Source: Streptomyces sp. NRRL S-340 (GTDB taxonomy: Bacteria; Actinomycetota; Actinomycetes; Streptomycetales; Streptomycetaceae). Taken from it: a stretch of DNA of 64,000 bases. Below, piece by piece: positions 1 to 8,184 of the stretch (positions are counted from its first letter, which is position 1; the number at the start of each line of letters is the position of its first letter). The notes beneath the pieces are model-generated. The model did not search any database and was not told where the DNA came from. It saw only the letters and a program-made list of their open reading frames with translations. The DNA lies in NCBI RefSeq assembly GCF_000720185.1, contig NZ_JOIY01000022.1:58817-122816 (forward strand), given 5' to 3'. The translations under genes were made by a program, and so were the position numbers.

Positions 1-58
1 CGACCACGGCGTTCTCGAGCGCGTCGCGAACACGCTGCGCTTCCGGGACCCGGGCCAT
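1..58 (-). CDS. Partial N-terminus of a regulator, probably GntR-type MatR
   Basis: Only the first 19 codons lie in the window; the ATG is at 58-56 on the reverse strand and the gene runs off the left edge. The visible residues (MARVPEAQRVRDALENAVV) fit the first helix of a GntR winged-helix domain, where a pattern like RVRDAL..AI..G begins the fold. The gene is divergent from matA-matB, the place where malonate operons usually carry their GntR repressor MatR. Both fit and context are suggestive; 19 residues cannot prove the family. Confidence 0.45.
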   Translation of the reverse strand, partial: MARVPEAQRVRDALENAVV

Positions 59-130
59 GCGCACCTCCGAGCGGTCAGGTTGTCCGGGCGCGCAAGGGGG
101 TGGTGCGCGAGCCTGGATACGTCCTACGGT

Positions 131-152
131 GAGACTGTTATATATATCGTGC
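131..152. promoter_or_regulatory. AT-rich promoter/operator between the regulator and matA
   Basis: A run of alternating T and A (TGTTATATATATCG, 136-149) stands out in DNA that is otherwise over 70% GC, and lies midway between the divergent partial regulator and matA. GntR repressors commonly bind short AT-rich dyads, so this is the best candidate for both a -10 region and the repressor site. The dyad is imperfect; the assignment is inference. Confidence 0.4.
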
Positions 153-232
153 CCGCTCATGAATTTTTCAACCGGGGAAGGGCATGGTCGAGCGGGGCCA
201 GTGCTACGGCTACGGCTACGGAAGGTGCGGAC

Positions 233-1627
233 ATGGAACGTCACGACGGCCGGCCGCCGGCCGGCCGGTCCCGGGCCCTCGGGCAGCGGGGCGGTGCGGG
301 TCCGGCGGCCGGAGAGCCGCCGGACTCCCCGCTGGACCAGCTCCTCGCCGCCTGCGAAGTCCTGATGAGCGGCGTGGGCGAGGCCTCCGTGCGCGCGGTC
401 GCGGCCGGCGCTCTCGCCGCCTACGACGCGCTCGACGACGACGGCAGGCGGTTCTTCTTCACCCACATCACCCAGGCCTACGACGCCGACCCCGATCAGG
501 TCCGTGCCGCCTACCGCCGCTGGGAGGACGCCCGCAGCGCCGGGTCGGGGGGTGAGGAGGAGCTGGTCCGGCTCTTCGACGTGGTGGAGCCGGCCCGCCA
601 GCAGCTGCTCCGCCGGATGAACCACGCGCCGAACGCCACGCTCGCCCTGGTCGGGATGCGCGCGGACCTGCGCAGGCTGATGCGCGATCACCCCGAGCTG
701 GGGCCCCTCGACCACGACTTCCACCACCTGCTCACCTCGTGGTTCAACCGAGGGTTTCTCCGCATGGCGGAGGTCACCGGGGACGCGCCGGAGGAGCTGC
801 GCCGGCACCTGGTGCGGGGCGAGAAGATCCACCCGATGCGGAACACGGCCGAGCTGCGCCGTCGCCTGGAGCCGGACGACCGTGCCGTCTACGCGTTCTT
901 CCATCCGGCCACCGGGGAAGTACCGCTGATCTTCGTGGAGATCGCGCTGGTGCGCGGTGTGCCGGACCGCATCGCTCCGCTGCTGGAGCCCGGGCCGCCG
1001 CTCAGCCCCGCGGAGGCGGACACGGCGGCCCTCTACTCGATCAACAACGCCTTGGACGGTCTGGCCGGGGTCTCCTTCGGCAGCTTCCTCATCAAGCAGG
1101 TCATCGAGCAGGTGGGCGAACGGCTGCCCCGTCTGAGGCAGTTCGTCACGCTCTCGCCGCTGCCCGGATTCCGGCGCTGGCTGGGTGAACAGGCCGGGCA
1201 GGACGCCGAGCTGGGACTGCTCGTCCGTGAGCTGGACGCCTTGGCGGGTCCGGCGGAACTCGGCGCGGCGGACGCCGGACGGATCCGCGCCCGCCTCCTT
1301 CCCGCCCTGGCCCGCTACGTCACGGTCGAGCGGCGCGAGGACGGGCGCCCCCTCGACCCGGTCGCCCGCTTCCACCTGCGTAACGGGGCCGCCGCCTGGC
1401 AGTTGAACTGGCCGGCGAACGACTCGGCCGAGGCCTGGCGGCAGTCGTACGGCGCGATGATCAACTACCGCTACGAACCGGGGGAGCTGGAGCGCCGGCA
1501 CGAGGAATTCGTGCGCCACGGCACCGTAGCCCTCGGCGGACCGCTGCGCGACGCCTTCCCCGGGGCCGGGGCAGCGCCCCGCCCCGGAAACGCTCCGCCC
1601 GCCCCCACCCCCTCGAACGATCGATGA
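233..1627 (+). CDS. matA: Malonyl-CoA decarboxylase
   Basis: Converts malonyl-CoA to acetyl-CoA and CO2, the second step of malonate use. The 464-residue product has the N-terminal helical MCD domain and a C-terminal GNAT-like catalytic domain. The family's catalytic pair is visible: Ser269 in YSINNALDGLAGVSFG and His381 in ARFHLRNGAAAWQLNWP. An upstream ATG at 80 is in frame, but its extension is low-complexity and crosses the AT-rich promoter; ATG 233 has GGAAGG (220-225) at good spacing and is preferred. The gene is 16 bp upstream of matB, so the two are surely one transcript. The N-terminal 25 or so residues are Pro/Gly/Arg-rich and probably disordered. Confidence 0.92.
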   Translation: MERHDGRPPAGRSRALGQRGGAGPAAGEPPDSPLDQLLAACEVLMSGVGEASVRAVAAGALAAYDALDDDGRRFFFTHITQAYDADPDQVRAAYRRWEDARSAGSGGEEELVRLFDVVEPARQQLLRRMNHAPNATLALVGMRADLRRLMRDHPELGPLDHDFHHLLTSWFNRGFLRMAEVTGDAPEELRRHLVRGEKIHPMRNTAELRRRLEPDDRAVYAFFHPATGEVPLIFVEIALVRGVPDRIAPLLEPGPPLSPAEADTAALYSINNALDGLAGVSFGSFLIKQVIEQVGERLPRLRQFVTLSPLPGFRRWLGEQAGQDAELGLLVRELDALAGPAELGAADAGRIRARLLPALARYVTVERREDGRPLDPVARFHLRNGAAAWQLNWPANDSAEAWRQSYGAMINYRYEPGELERRHEEFVRHGTVALGGPLRDAFPGAGAAPRPGNAPPAPTPSNDR

Positions 1628-1643
1628 GAGAGGAACACCCCTG

Positions 1644-3170
1644 ATGGCACCACCCCTGCCCACCATCTACCGGTCCTTCGCCGAGCAGGTGCGGCGGCAG
1701 CCGGACCGAGCGGCCTTCGAGCTGCCCGGCGGCCGGCGGATCACCTACCGCGAGACGGCGCGGACCGTGGAACGGATCGCCGCCCGGCTCGTCGCCGACG
1801 GCGTCACCCCCGGTGACCGGGTCGCCATGCAGGTGGACAAATCCCCGGAGGCCATCGCGCTGTATCTGGCGACGCTGCGGATCGGTGGCGTCTTCCTGCC
1901 GCTCAACACCGCGTACACCGACGCGGAGACGGATTACTTCCTCGGCGACGCCCGGCCGCGTGTGCTGGTCTGCTCCCCGCAGCGGCGGGCCGGCCACGCG
2001 CACCGAGAAGGGGACGGCCTCGTCGTCGAGACCCTCGGAGCCCAGGGCGACAGCACCCTGATGGAGGGCGACGGACACCACGACGAGGTCTTCGACGCGT
2101 CGGCCGACGACCCGGCGGCGATCCTCTACACCTCCGGCACCACCGGACGCTCCAAGGGCGCGGTGCTGACCCACGGCAACCTCGCCTCCAACTGCCGGGC
2201 ACTGCTGGAAGCATGGCGGTTCACCGACCAGGACCGGCTGATCCACGCCCTGCCGATCTTCCACGTCCACGGGCTCTTCGTCGCCGCGAACATGGCCCTG
2301 GCGGCCGGTGCCTGCATGTACTACCTGCCGAAGTTCGACGTGGACACGGTGGTGGACCTGCTGCCCCGGGCCACGGTGCTCATGGGCGTGCCCACCTTCT
2401 ACACCCGGTTGCTGAAGAGCGACCGGCTCACCCCGGAGGCCTGCGCGTCGATGCGGCTGTTCGTCTCCGGCTCGGCCCCCCTGCTCGCGAGCGACCACCA
2501 GGCCTTCGAGGCCCGCACGGGCCACGCCATCCTGGAGCGTTACGGGATGACCGAGACCGGTATGAACACCACCAACCCGTACGAGGGCGGCCCGCGCAAA
2601 CCCGGCACCGTCGGCAAGCCGCTGCCCGGCACGGAGATCAGGGTGGTGGACGGCGAGACCGGGCGGACGCTGCCCGACGGTGAGGTCGGCAGTGTCGAGG
2701 TGCGCGGCCCCAACGTCTTCAGCGGGTACTGGCAGATGCCCGAGAAGACGGCGGCCGAGTTCCGCGCGGACGGCTTCTTCATCACCGGTGACCTGGGCCG
2801 CATCGACGAGGACGGCTATCTGTGCATCGTCGGCCGGGGCAAGGACCTGGTGATCTCGGGCGGCTACAACATCTACCCGAAGGAGATCGAGGAACTGCTC
2901 GACGCCCACCCGGCGGTCCTGGAGTCCGCCGTGATCGGTGTACCGCACCCGGACTTCGGGGAGACGGTCGTGGCCGTCGTCGTCCCGGCGCCGGGCCAGG
3001 AACCCCGGGAGAGCGAACTGCTGGAGTTCATCGCCGGCGACCTCGCCCGGTTCAAGCACCCGCGCGCCGTACGCGTCGAGGAGGCGCTGCCGCGCAACGT
3101 GATGGGGAAGGTGCAGAAGGCCGAGCTGCGCAAGCGCTACCGGGACCTGTTCGCGGGCTCGGACGCCTGA
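1644..3170 (+). CDS. matB: Malonyl-CoA synthetase (ANL superfamily)
   Basis: Activates malonate with ATP and CoA to malonyl-CoA, via a malonyl-adenylate. The 508-aa product carries the AMP-binding P-loop YTSGTTGRSKGA (about residues 160-171), the ERYGMTETGM adenine/acyl pocket motif, the hinge region GRGKDLVISGGYNIYPKEIE and the C-terminal catalytic Lys489 in PRNVMGKVQK. GAGAGAGG upstream is the ribosome site. With matA it forms malonate to malonyl-CoA to acetyl-CoA; the same enzyme can also feed malonyl-CoA to polyketide or fatty acid synthesis. No dedicated malonate carrier follows on this strand, so the SSS symporter next door (opposite strand) is a possible but unproven partner. Confidence 0.93.
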   Translation: MAPPLPTIYRSFAEQVRRQPDRAAFELPGGRRITYRETARTVERIAARLVADGVTPGDRVAMQVDKSPEAIALYLATLRIGGVFLPLNTAYTDAETDYFLGDARPRVLVCSPQRRAGHAHREGDGLVVETLGAQGDSTLMEGDGHHDEVFDASADDPAAILYTSGTTGRSKGAVLTHGNLASNCRALLEAWRFTDQDRLIHALPIFHVHGLFVAANMALAAGACMYYLPKFDVDTVVDLLPRATVLMGVPTFYTRLLKSDRLTPEACASMRLFVSGSAPLLASDHQAFEARTGHAILERYGMTETGMNTTNPYEGGPRKPGTVGKPLPGTEIRVVDGETGRTLPDGEVGSVEVRGPNVFSGYWQMPEKTAAEFRADGFFITGDLGRIDEDGYLCIVGRGKDLVISGGYNIYPKEIEELLDAHPAVLESAVIGVPHPDFGETVVAVVVPAPGQEPRESELLEFIAGDLARFKHPRAVRVEEALPRNVMGKVQKAELRKRYRDLFAGSDA

Positions 3171-3202
3171 TCCGTGGCGGGTCCGGCAGGAGCGGGCACG
3201 AA

Positions 3203-3233
3203 GTGAAGGGCCGTCGAGGAGGCGGCCCTTCAC
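3203..3233 (+). terminator. Terminator hairpin after matB
   Basis: Perfect 11-bp arms GTGAAGGGCCG (3203-3213) and CGGCCCTTCAC (3223-3233) around a 9-nt loop, 33 bp after the matB stop. No U-run follows, as is usual for Streptomyces. It may also serve the convergent SSS gene. The 240 bp between it and that gene are Pro/Ser-codon-like low-complexity DNA with a short direct repeat (CGTCACCGGCAGTC twice) and no gene. Confidence 0.8.
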
Positions 3234-3471
3234 CTCGTGTCCGTGGCCCGCCGGGAACGGAGCCGAGCCTCACCCGTGACGTGATCCGGGAGCGGGGGAG
3301 CGGGGGAGCGCGGGGAACGCGTGGGGCCGACGGGCGGCGCGCGGCCCACGCCGCGCGCCGCCCGGCCGCCGGTCCGTCGGCCTCGGCGGACCCGTCGTCC
3401 CCGGTCCCGCCGGCCTCGGCAGCCCCGTCACCGGCAGTCTCGTCACCGGCAGTCCCGTCGGCCCCGGCCGG

Positions 3472-4899
3472 TCAGTTGGCCTCGGCCGGGGCCGGGGTGA
3501 GCGTGCGGGACCGCACGACGAGCTGGGCGACGGCCGTCACCACCAGGTTCGGGACGAGGGCGATGAGCCCGGTGTCGACCGTGCCGACGTCCACGCCCGC
3601 GAAGGTGAGCCAGACCAGGACGCCGACTCCGGTCAGGATGCCGAGCAGCGCGGGCACCGCGTCCAGACGGACCTTCTTCGCCAGGCCCATGACGATCGCC
3701 GGGGCGAGCTGGGTGAGGCCTCCGTAGGTGAGCAGCAGCAGGTCGGACAGGAGCCCGGGCCTGGTCAGGCCGAGGAGCAGGGCGAGGCCGGCGGCCGCGA
3801 CGACGCACAGGTGGTTGGTGCGCAACTGCGCACGTTCGTTGCGGACGCTGAGCAGGTTGCGCGACAGCAGGCTGGAGATCCCGACGACGATGGCCGCGGA
3901 CGGCACCATCGCCGCCGAGGCCGCGGCGACGGCGACGATGCCGACGAGCCAGCCGGGCAGCGTCTGGCCCGCCAGGGTCAGGGCGACGGCGTTCGAGGGC
4001 GAGCCCGGCTTCACGAGCAGGATCCCGGCGAACCCGACGATCACGGGGATGCCGAGCGCGATCTGGTAGAGGGGCAGCCAGACCGCGTTCTTGCGCAGTG
4101 CGCGCCCGCTGCCGGCGGCGAGGACCGGCGGCCACAGGTGGGCCATGGTGCCGAGCCCGCCACCGATGCCGGAGACGACGACGGCGGTGACGAAGAACGT
4201 GGCGTCGTAGCCCTCCTGATGGAACGTCAGGAGGTCCGGACGGCTGTCCCGTACGGTCTCGAACAGGCCGCCGATGCCGCCGTGCACGGACAGTGCCACG
4301 CCGGCGATCAGGACCACCAGCCCGACGATCATCAGAGCGTCCTTGAGGTAGGCGACGCGTGCGATGCCGCGGATGCCGGACCACAGGACGAAGGCGACGG
4401 TGAGGACGGTGGCGAGCACCATGCTCAGGTTCCCGCCCGTACGGCTGCCGGTGGCGAGCTGCACGATCAGCCCGAGCCCGGTGATCTGGAGCTGGAGGTA
4501 GGGCAGCAGGAAGACGGCACCGACGACGGCGACGACCTTGCCGAGCAGGGGACTGCGGAAGCGGTCGGCGAAGAAGTCGGCCTGCGTCAAGTAGCCTCCC
4601 GCACTGCCCAGTTCACGCATGCGGGGCGCGGTGAAGTACTGCAGGACGAAGTTGATCGCGAGATAGCACAGCGCGAAGGAGGCGGCGACGCCGCCGCCGA
4701 AGGCGATGCCGGCGAGACCGAGGAAGCTGAAGGTCGTGAAGGACTCGCCCGCCTGCAGGAACCAGGTGGTGAAGGCGGAGAACCTGCGCTTGCCCACGGT
4801 CCATTCGCCGAACTCCCCGCGGCCCGGGCGGCGCCCGCTCATGCCGACGACGGCGATGGTCACGATGCCGGCCAGGGTGATGGCCATGGTGGTGTTCAC
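3472..4899 (-). CDS. Sodium:solute symporter (SSS family)
   Basis: Integral membrane symporter of the SSS/PanF-MctP type, taking up a small carboxylate or similar solute with Na+. From GTG 4899 it is 475 aa with about 13 hydrophobic segments and family landmarks such as WTVGKRRFSAFTTWFLQAGESFTTFSFLG near the N-terminus and a GGLTQLAPAIVMGL segment late in the protein. The GTG overlaps the TGA of the DUF3311 gene by 4 bp, so translation is coupled; a second candidate start is ATG 4887. The longer reading frame (to 5121) is an artefact running through the DUF3311 gene. SSS plus DUF3311 is a recurring actinobacterial pair. The substrate is unknown; the upstream amidase suggests an amide or its acid product. 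Confidence 0.88.
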   Translation of the reverse strand: MNTTMAITLAGIVTIAVVGMSGRRPGRGEFGEWTVGKRRFSAFTTWFLQAGESFTTFSFLGLAGIAFGGGVAASFALCYLAINFVLQYFTAPRMRELGSAGGYLTQADFFADRFRSPLLGKVVAVVGAVFLLPYLQLQITGLGLIVQLATGSRTGGNLSMVLATVLTVAFVLWSGIRGIARVAYLKDALMIVGLVVLIAGVALSVHGGIGGLFETVRDSRPDLLTFHQEGYDATFFVTAVVVSGIGGGLGTMAHLWPPVLAAGSGRALRKNAVWLPLYQIALGIPVIVGFAGILLVKPGSPSNAVALTLAGQTLPGWLVGIVAVAAASAAMVPSAAIVVGISSLLSRNLLSVRNERAQLRTNHLCVVAAAGLALLLGLTRPGLLSDLLLLTYGGLTQLAPAIVMGLAKKVRLDAVPALLGILTGVGVLVWLTFAGVDVGTVDTGLIALVPNLVVTAVAQLVVRSRTLTPAPAEAN

Positions 4900-5141
4900 G
4901 CGGCGGCCTCCTCGTACGCGTCGCGCGTCACGTCGTCGCCCTCGCCGTCCTCGCCGGCGGGGTGGGCGAAGTGCTCGACGAGCGCGAGCGAAGCCGTCGT
5001 GCCCGCCGTCCACAGCAGGCACCAGGCGAGGACGGAGGGGAGGCCGAACCAGAGGTGCGGGCCGTTGACGAAGGGCAGGAAGGGGGTGCTGAGGAAAGCC
5101 ACTACGGGCACGACGGCCCACAGGACGTGCGGTTTTCTCAT
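4896..5141 (-). CDS. DUF3311 small membrane protein
   Basis: An 81-aa protein with two transmembrane helices (about residues 7-24 and 34-55) and an acidic cytoplasmic tail (EDGEGDDVTRDAYEE). DUF3311 proteins are found directly upstream of SSS symporters and are thought to be an accessory subunit of the carrier; the exact role is not known. It starts 15 bp after the amidase stop and overlaps the symporter GTG, placing all three in one transcript. Confidence 0.85.
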   Translation of the reverse strand: MRKPHVLWAVVPVVAFLSTPFLPFVNGPHLWFGLPSVLAWCLLWTAGTTASLALVEHFAHPAGEDGEGDDVTRDAYEEAAA

Positions 5142-5156
5142 CGGGGCTCCATACGG

Positions 5157-6638
5157 CTACGGGAGGCGGGGGCGACGGCGTCCGTGCCCGGTGGCGGCCT
5201 CGTAGGCGGCACCGGTCTCGAGCACGGTCCTCTCGGCGCGGGGCGGGCCCACGATCTGGAGGCCGACGGGAAGCCCGGCCGGAGTGAAGCCGGCGGGGAC
5301 GGAGAGGGCGGGTGAGCCCAGAACGCTGACGAAGTAGGCGGAGCGCATCCAGTCGAGGTAGGTGCGCTGCGGCTCCCCGTCGATCTCGGTGGGGTACTCC
5401 GACTCGACGGGGAACGGGGTGACCTGGCTGACCGGGGTGATCAGCACGTCGTACCGTTCGAAGAAGGCGGTGGCGGCGAGGTGGATGCGGGCGTGCCCGG
5501 TGGTGGCACGGACGAGGTCGGCGCCGGTCAGGCGCCGCCCCTCCTCGATGTTCCAGACCAGGCTGGGCTTCAGGGAGGCGCGGTCGCTGTCGAGCAGCGC
5601 GCCGAGACCGAGGTGGAACTCGTGGGCGCGCAGCGTGCGGAACACGTCCTCGGCGCCGTCCAGGTCGGGGCAGTCCTCGGCGACGACGCAGCCGAGGCCC
5701 TCGAAGACCTCGGCCTGGCGTGCGAAGACGTCGCGCACGTCGCGGTCGACGGTGACCCGGCCGCCGAGGTCGGGGGTGAACGCGACGCGCAGCCCGGCGG
5801 TGTTCCGCCCGAGCGGCGCGCGGAAGCCGGCGCCCGGCTCGCCGAGGGAGATCGGCACGCGCGGGTCGGGCCCGGCCATGACGGACAGCAGCAGCGCGGT
5901 GTCGGCGACGGTGCGGCCCATGGGCCCGGCGACGCCCAGGGTGTCCCAGAGGTTGCCGGCGGGGTGCGAGGGGACGCGGCCGGGGGTGGGGCGCAGCCCG
6001 ACGACGTTGCAGAAGGACGCCGGGTTGCGCAGCGAACCGCCCATGTCGCTGCCGTCGGCGAGCGGCTGGAACCCCGCGGCGAGCGCGGCCGCGGCCCCGC
6101 CGCTGCTGCCGCCCGCGGAGCGCGTCAGGTCGTACGGGTTCCGGGTCGCGCCGAAGACGGGGTTGAAGGTGTGCGAGCCGGCCGCGAACTCGGGGACGTT
6201 GGTCTTGCCGATGCGGATGGCGCCGGCGTCCTGGACGCGCCGGACGAGGAGTTCGTCCTCGTCCGGTACGTGCTCGGCGAAGAGCGGGGAACCGTGGGTG
6301 GTGCGCATGCCGCGGGTGAGGTGGGTGTCCTTGAAGGCGATGGGCAGGCCGTGCAGCGGGCCGAGTTCCTCGCCGCGCGCCTGCCGCTCGTCGGCGGCGG
6401 CAGCGGCGGCCAGCGCGCCCTCCGGGTCGAGGGTGACGATCGCGTTGACGGCGGGGTTGTGGCGTTCGATGCGCTCGAGGTGGGCCTGGACGACCTCGCG
6501 GGCCGAGAGTTCCCCGCGGCGGACGCGCGCCGCGAGGTCGACGGCGTCCAGCAGGCAGATCTCGTCCCGGCCGGGGGCGGCGGGGCCGGGCGCGGTGGAT
6601 TCCGCGGGGGAGGGGACGGGACCAGGAGCGACGGGCAT
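5157..6638 (-). CDS. Amidase (amidase-signature family)
   Basis: Hydrolyses a carboxamide to the acid and ammonia in the cytoplasm. The 493-aa product has the Ser-cisSer-Lys triad of the amidase-signature fold: Lys103 in GLPIAFKD, Ser178/179 in the SAGGSSGGA glycine-rich stretch, and nucleophile Ser202 in GSDMGGSLRNPA. Length and motif spacing match bacterial amidases (AtzE/GatA-like, indoleacetamide hydrolase-like). The first 22 residues are Pro/Ala-rich and dispensable-looking. It leads the operon amidase - DUF3311 - SSS symporter, and a two-module Lrp regulator lies just upstream in the same direction. The pairing with an uptake system argues for catabolism of an imported amide, not for tRNA amidation; no gatB or gatC is nearby. 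Confidence 0.88.
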   Translation of the reverse strand: MPVAPGPVPSPAESTAPGPAAPGRDEICLLDAVDLAARVRRGELSAREVVQAHLERIERHNPAVNAIVTLDPEGALAAAAAADERQARGEELGPLHGLPIAFKDTHLTRGMRTTHGSPLFAEHVPDEDELLVRRVQDAGAIRIGKTNVPEFAAGSHTFNPVFGATRNPYDLTRSAGGSSGGAAAALAAGFQPLADGSDMGGSLRNPASFCNVVGLRPTPGRVPSHPAGNLWDTLGVAGPMGRTVADTALLLSVMAGPDPRVPISLGEPGAGFRAPLGRNTAGLRVAFTPDLGGRVTVDRDVRDVFARQAEVFEGLGCVVAEDCPDLDGAEDVFRTLRAHEFHLGLGALLDSDRASLKPSLVWNIEEGRRLTGADLVRATTGHARIHLAATAFFERYDVLITPVSQVTPFPVESEYPTEIDGEPQRTYLDWMRSAYFVSVLGSPALSVPAGFTPAGLPVGLQIVGPPRAERTVLETGAAYEAATGHGRRRPRLP

Positions 6639-6756
6639 GGCAGTCCTAGGGCAGCGGGCACGGTGGGACGGCGTCGCGGTGATGCTGGTCCGGCGGGGGC
6701 CGAGGCGCGACGCGTGTGAGGCACCACACTGGCGTTGCTGACCTTTTCAGTCAATG

Positions 6757-6774
6757 ACTTCGCCTGTATGAAGT
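6757..6774. promoter_or_regulatory. Candidate Lrp operator upstream of the amidase operon
   Basis: In the 177-bp gap between the Lrp gene and the amidase there is a conspicuous AT-richer block (6742-6780) with the dyad ACTTC (6757-6761) / GAAGT (6770-6774), spacer 8 bp. AsnC/Lrp proteins bind such AT-rich dyads. Its place about 120 bp before the amidase ATG fits operator or promoter function for the amidase operon. Function is inferred. Confidence 0.4.
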
Positions 6775-6815
6775 TTTGAGACGCGGAATCGGCGATAGTG
6801 AGGATTCCAGACGTG

Positions 6816-7895
6816 CTACGAAGGTTCGCGGCCGCTGCTCGGGAACTCGACGCCGCTGCGCTTGAAGGACTCGACGACCAGGTGGGACTGCACGGCCTCC
6901 ACGTGCCGCACCCACGGCGAAGCCGTGAGGAACGCGTGCAACGCGGCCTTCGACGGCTGCGTGACGTCGACCAGGAGCTGATGTTCGCCCATCACGACGG
7001 CCGCGTACCGCACGAGCGGCGACTCGACGAGCAGCCGGCCCACCTTCTCGACCTCGTCGGGCCTGACCTTGATCCACAGCAGCGCCTCGACCGGCAGGCC
7101 GAGCAGCGCGGGCTCGACGACGGCGCGGATGCTCACGAGGCCTTCCCGCGTCAGCGTCTCCACGCGGCGCCGCGCGGTCGCCACGGACACCCCGGCGACG
7201 GCCGCCAGGTCCTCGTGCGTGCGCCGCCCGTCCTCGGCGAGCGCCCCCAGGATCGCCAGTTCCTCCGGCCCGACCTCGATGTCGGGGACAGTGAGGTCGT
7301 CGGCGATGGCGGACCGTCCGCCGAGCGCTTCGATCTCCCCGGCGTCCAGGATCCCGGGCGACCATTCGTGCACCGTGCGGAAGTACCGCAGGACCGGTGA
7401 CACGCTCTGCGAGACCAGCCCCGGCAGCGCGGGCACCTCGTCGAGCATCAGCGGCGCCAACCGGCCCGGCGGGCACTGCAGTTCGGCCACGCAGTCCACC
7501 GGCCCGGCGAGCGCGTACGAGAAGATGCAGTCCGCGCGCCGGGCCGCCGCCACGGCCGCGTCCCGCACGGCGCCCGGCCGGCAGGTCATCCGCAGGATCA
7601 CGGTCTCGCCCCGCACGACGAGTCCGCGCACGGCGACGTCCCCGCTCTCCAGCAACCGCAGCCCGCGCCGCGCCACCTTCCGCTCGGGCTCCCCGAGGGC
7701 CCCCGCGATCCGCCGCCAGGAGGCCCGCCCGTCGATCTGCAGAGCGGCGACGATGCGCCGGTCGAGCCCGTCGAGAGGCGCACCGGGCGGGCCGGCGTGC
7801 GGGCCCGCGGACGCGCCCCGGTGCGTGGCCGGACGGGCGGGCGGCGCTGCGGGGACGGTCGGCTCGGCCGGCGTGGCCGGTGGTGGGTAGGTCAC
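6816..7895 (-). CDS. Two-module Lrp/AsnC family regulator
   Basis: DNA-binding regulator with an internal duplication. From GTG 7895 (359 aa), residues about 40-185 form one winged-helix plus RAM-type ligand domain (LDGLDRRIVAALQIDGRASWRRIAGALG...) and residues about 205-355 a second (VGPEELAILGALAEDGRRTHEDLAAVAGVSVATARRRVETLTREGLV...LLWIKVRPDEVEKVGRLLVESPLVRYAAVVMGEHQLLVDV). Single-module Lrp proteins are about 150 aa, so this is a tandem fusion. The reading frame continues upstream to 8165, but that extension is arginine/proline noise. Adjacent on the same strand to the amidase/symporter operon, it is the likely controller of it, with the amide, acid or an amino acid as effector. Confidence 0.82.
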   Translation of the reverse strand: MTYPPPATPAEPTVPAAPPARPATHRGASAGPHAGPPGAPLDGLDRRIVAALQIDGRASWRRIAGALGEPERKVARRGLRLLESGDVAVRGLVVRGETVILRMTCRPGAVRDAAVAAARRADCIFSYALAGPVDCVAELQCPPGRLAPLMLDEVPALPGLVSQSVSPVLRYFRTVHEWSPGILDAGEIEALGGRSAIADDLTVPDIEVGPEELAILGALAEDGRRTHEDLAAVAGVSVATARRRVETLTREGLVSIRAVVEPALLGLPVEALLWIKVRPDEVEKVGRLLVESPLVRYAAVVMGEHQLLVDVTQPSKAALHAFLTASPWVRHVEAVQSHLVVESFKRSGVEFPSSGREPS

Positions 7896-8184
7896 GGGAA
7901 CGACCCTAACGACCGGAGCACCCCCGCACCCAGGGGCGTCGGGCCCGGCAGCCGTCAGGCCGTGATCCCCCGACGAGCGTCGACGGCGGACCGCCTGACC
8001 CTCGTCGTCCGCCCCTTCCGGGCGAGGACACCCAGGACGTCCTGGTCGGCGCTCACCTCGACCGCTCTCCGGAGGTCCACGGAGCACCCCGAGTGGGGGC
8101 CGTGGCGGTGGCCGGTCGTCGGCGCGGCGGCGGTTGCTGTCGGCGCAGTCCTCCGGCCCCCGCACAGCGGTGACTTCCGCTGCT

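Noticed and set aside
80..232. N-terminal extension of matA to ATG 80
   Set aside because: It crosses the AT-rich promoter region, has no family similarity, and ATG 233 has a well-placed GGAAGG.
1461..3233. 590-aa reverse frame opposite matA/matB
   Set aside because: Antisense shadow of matB with Arg/His/Gly composition and no motif; common in high-GC DNA.
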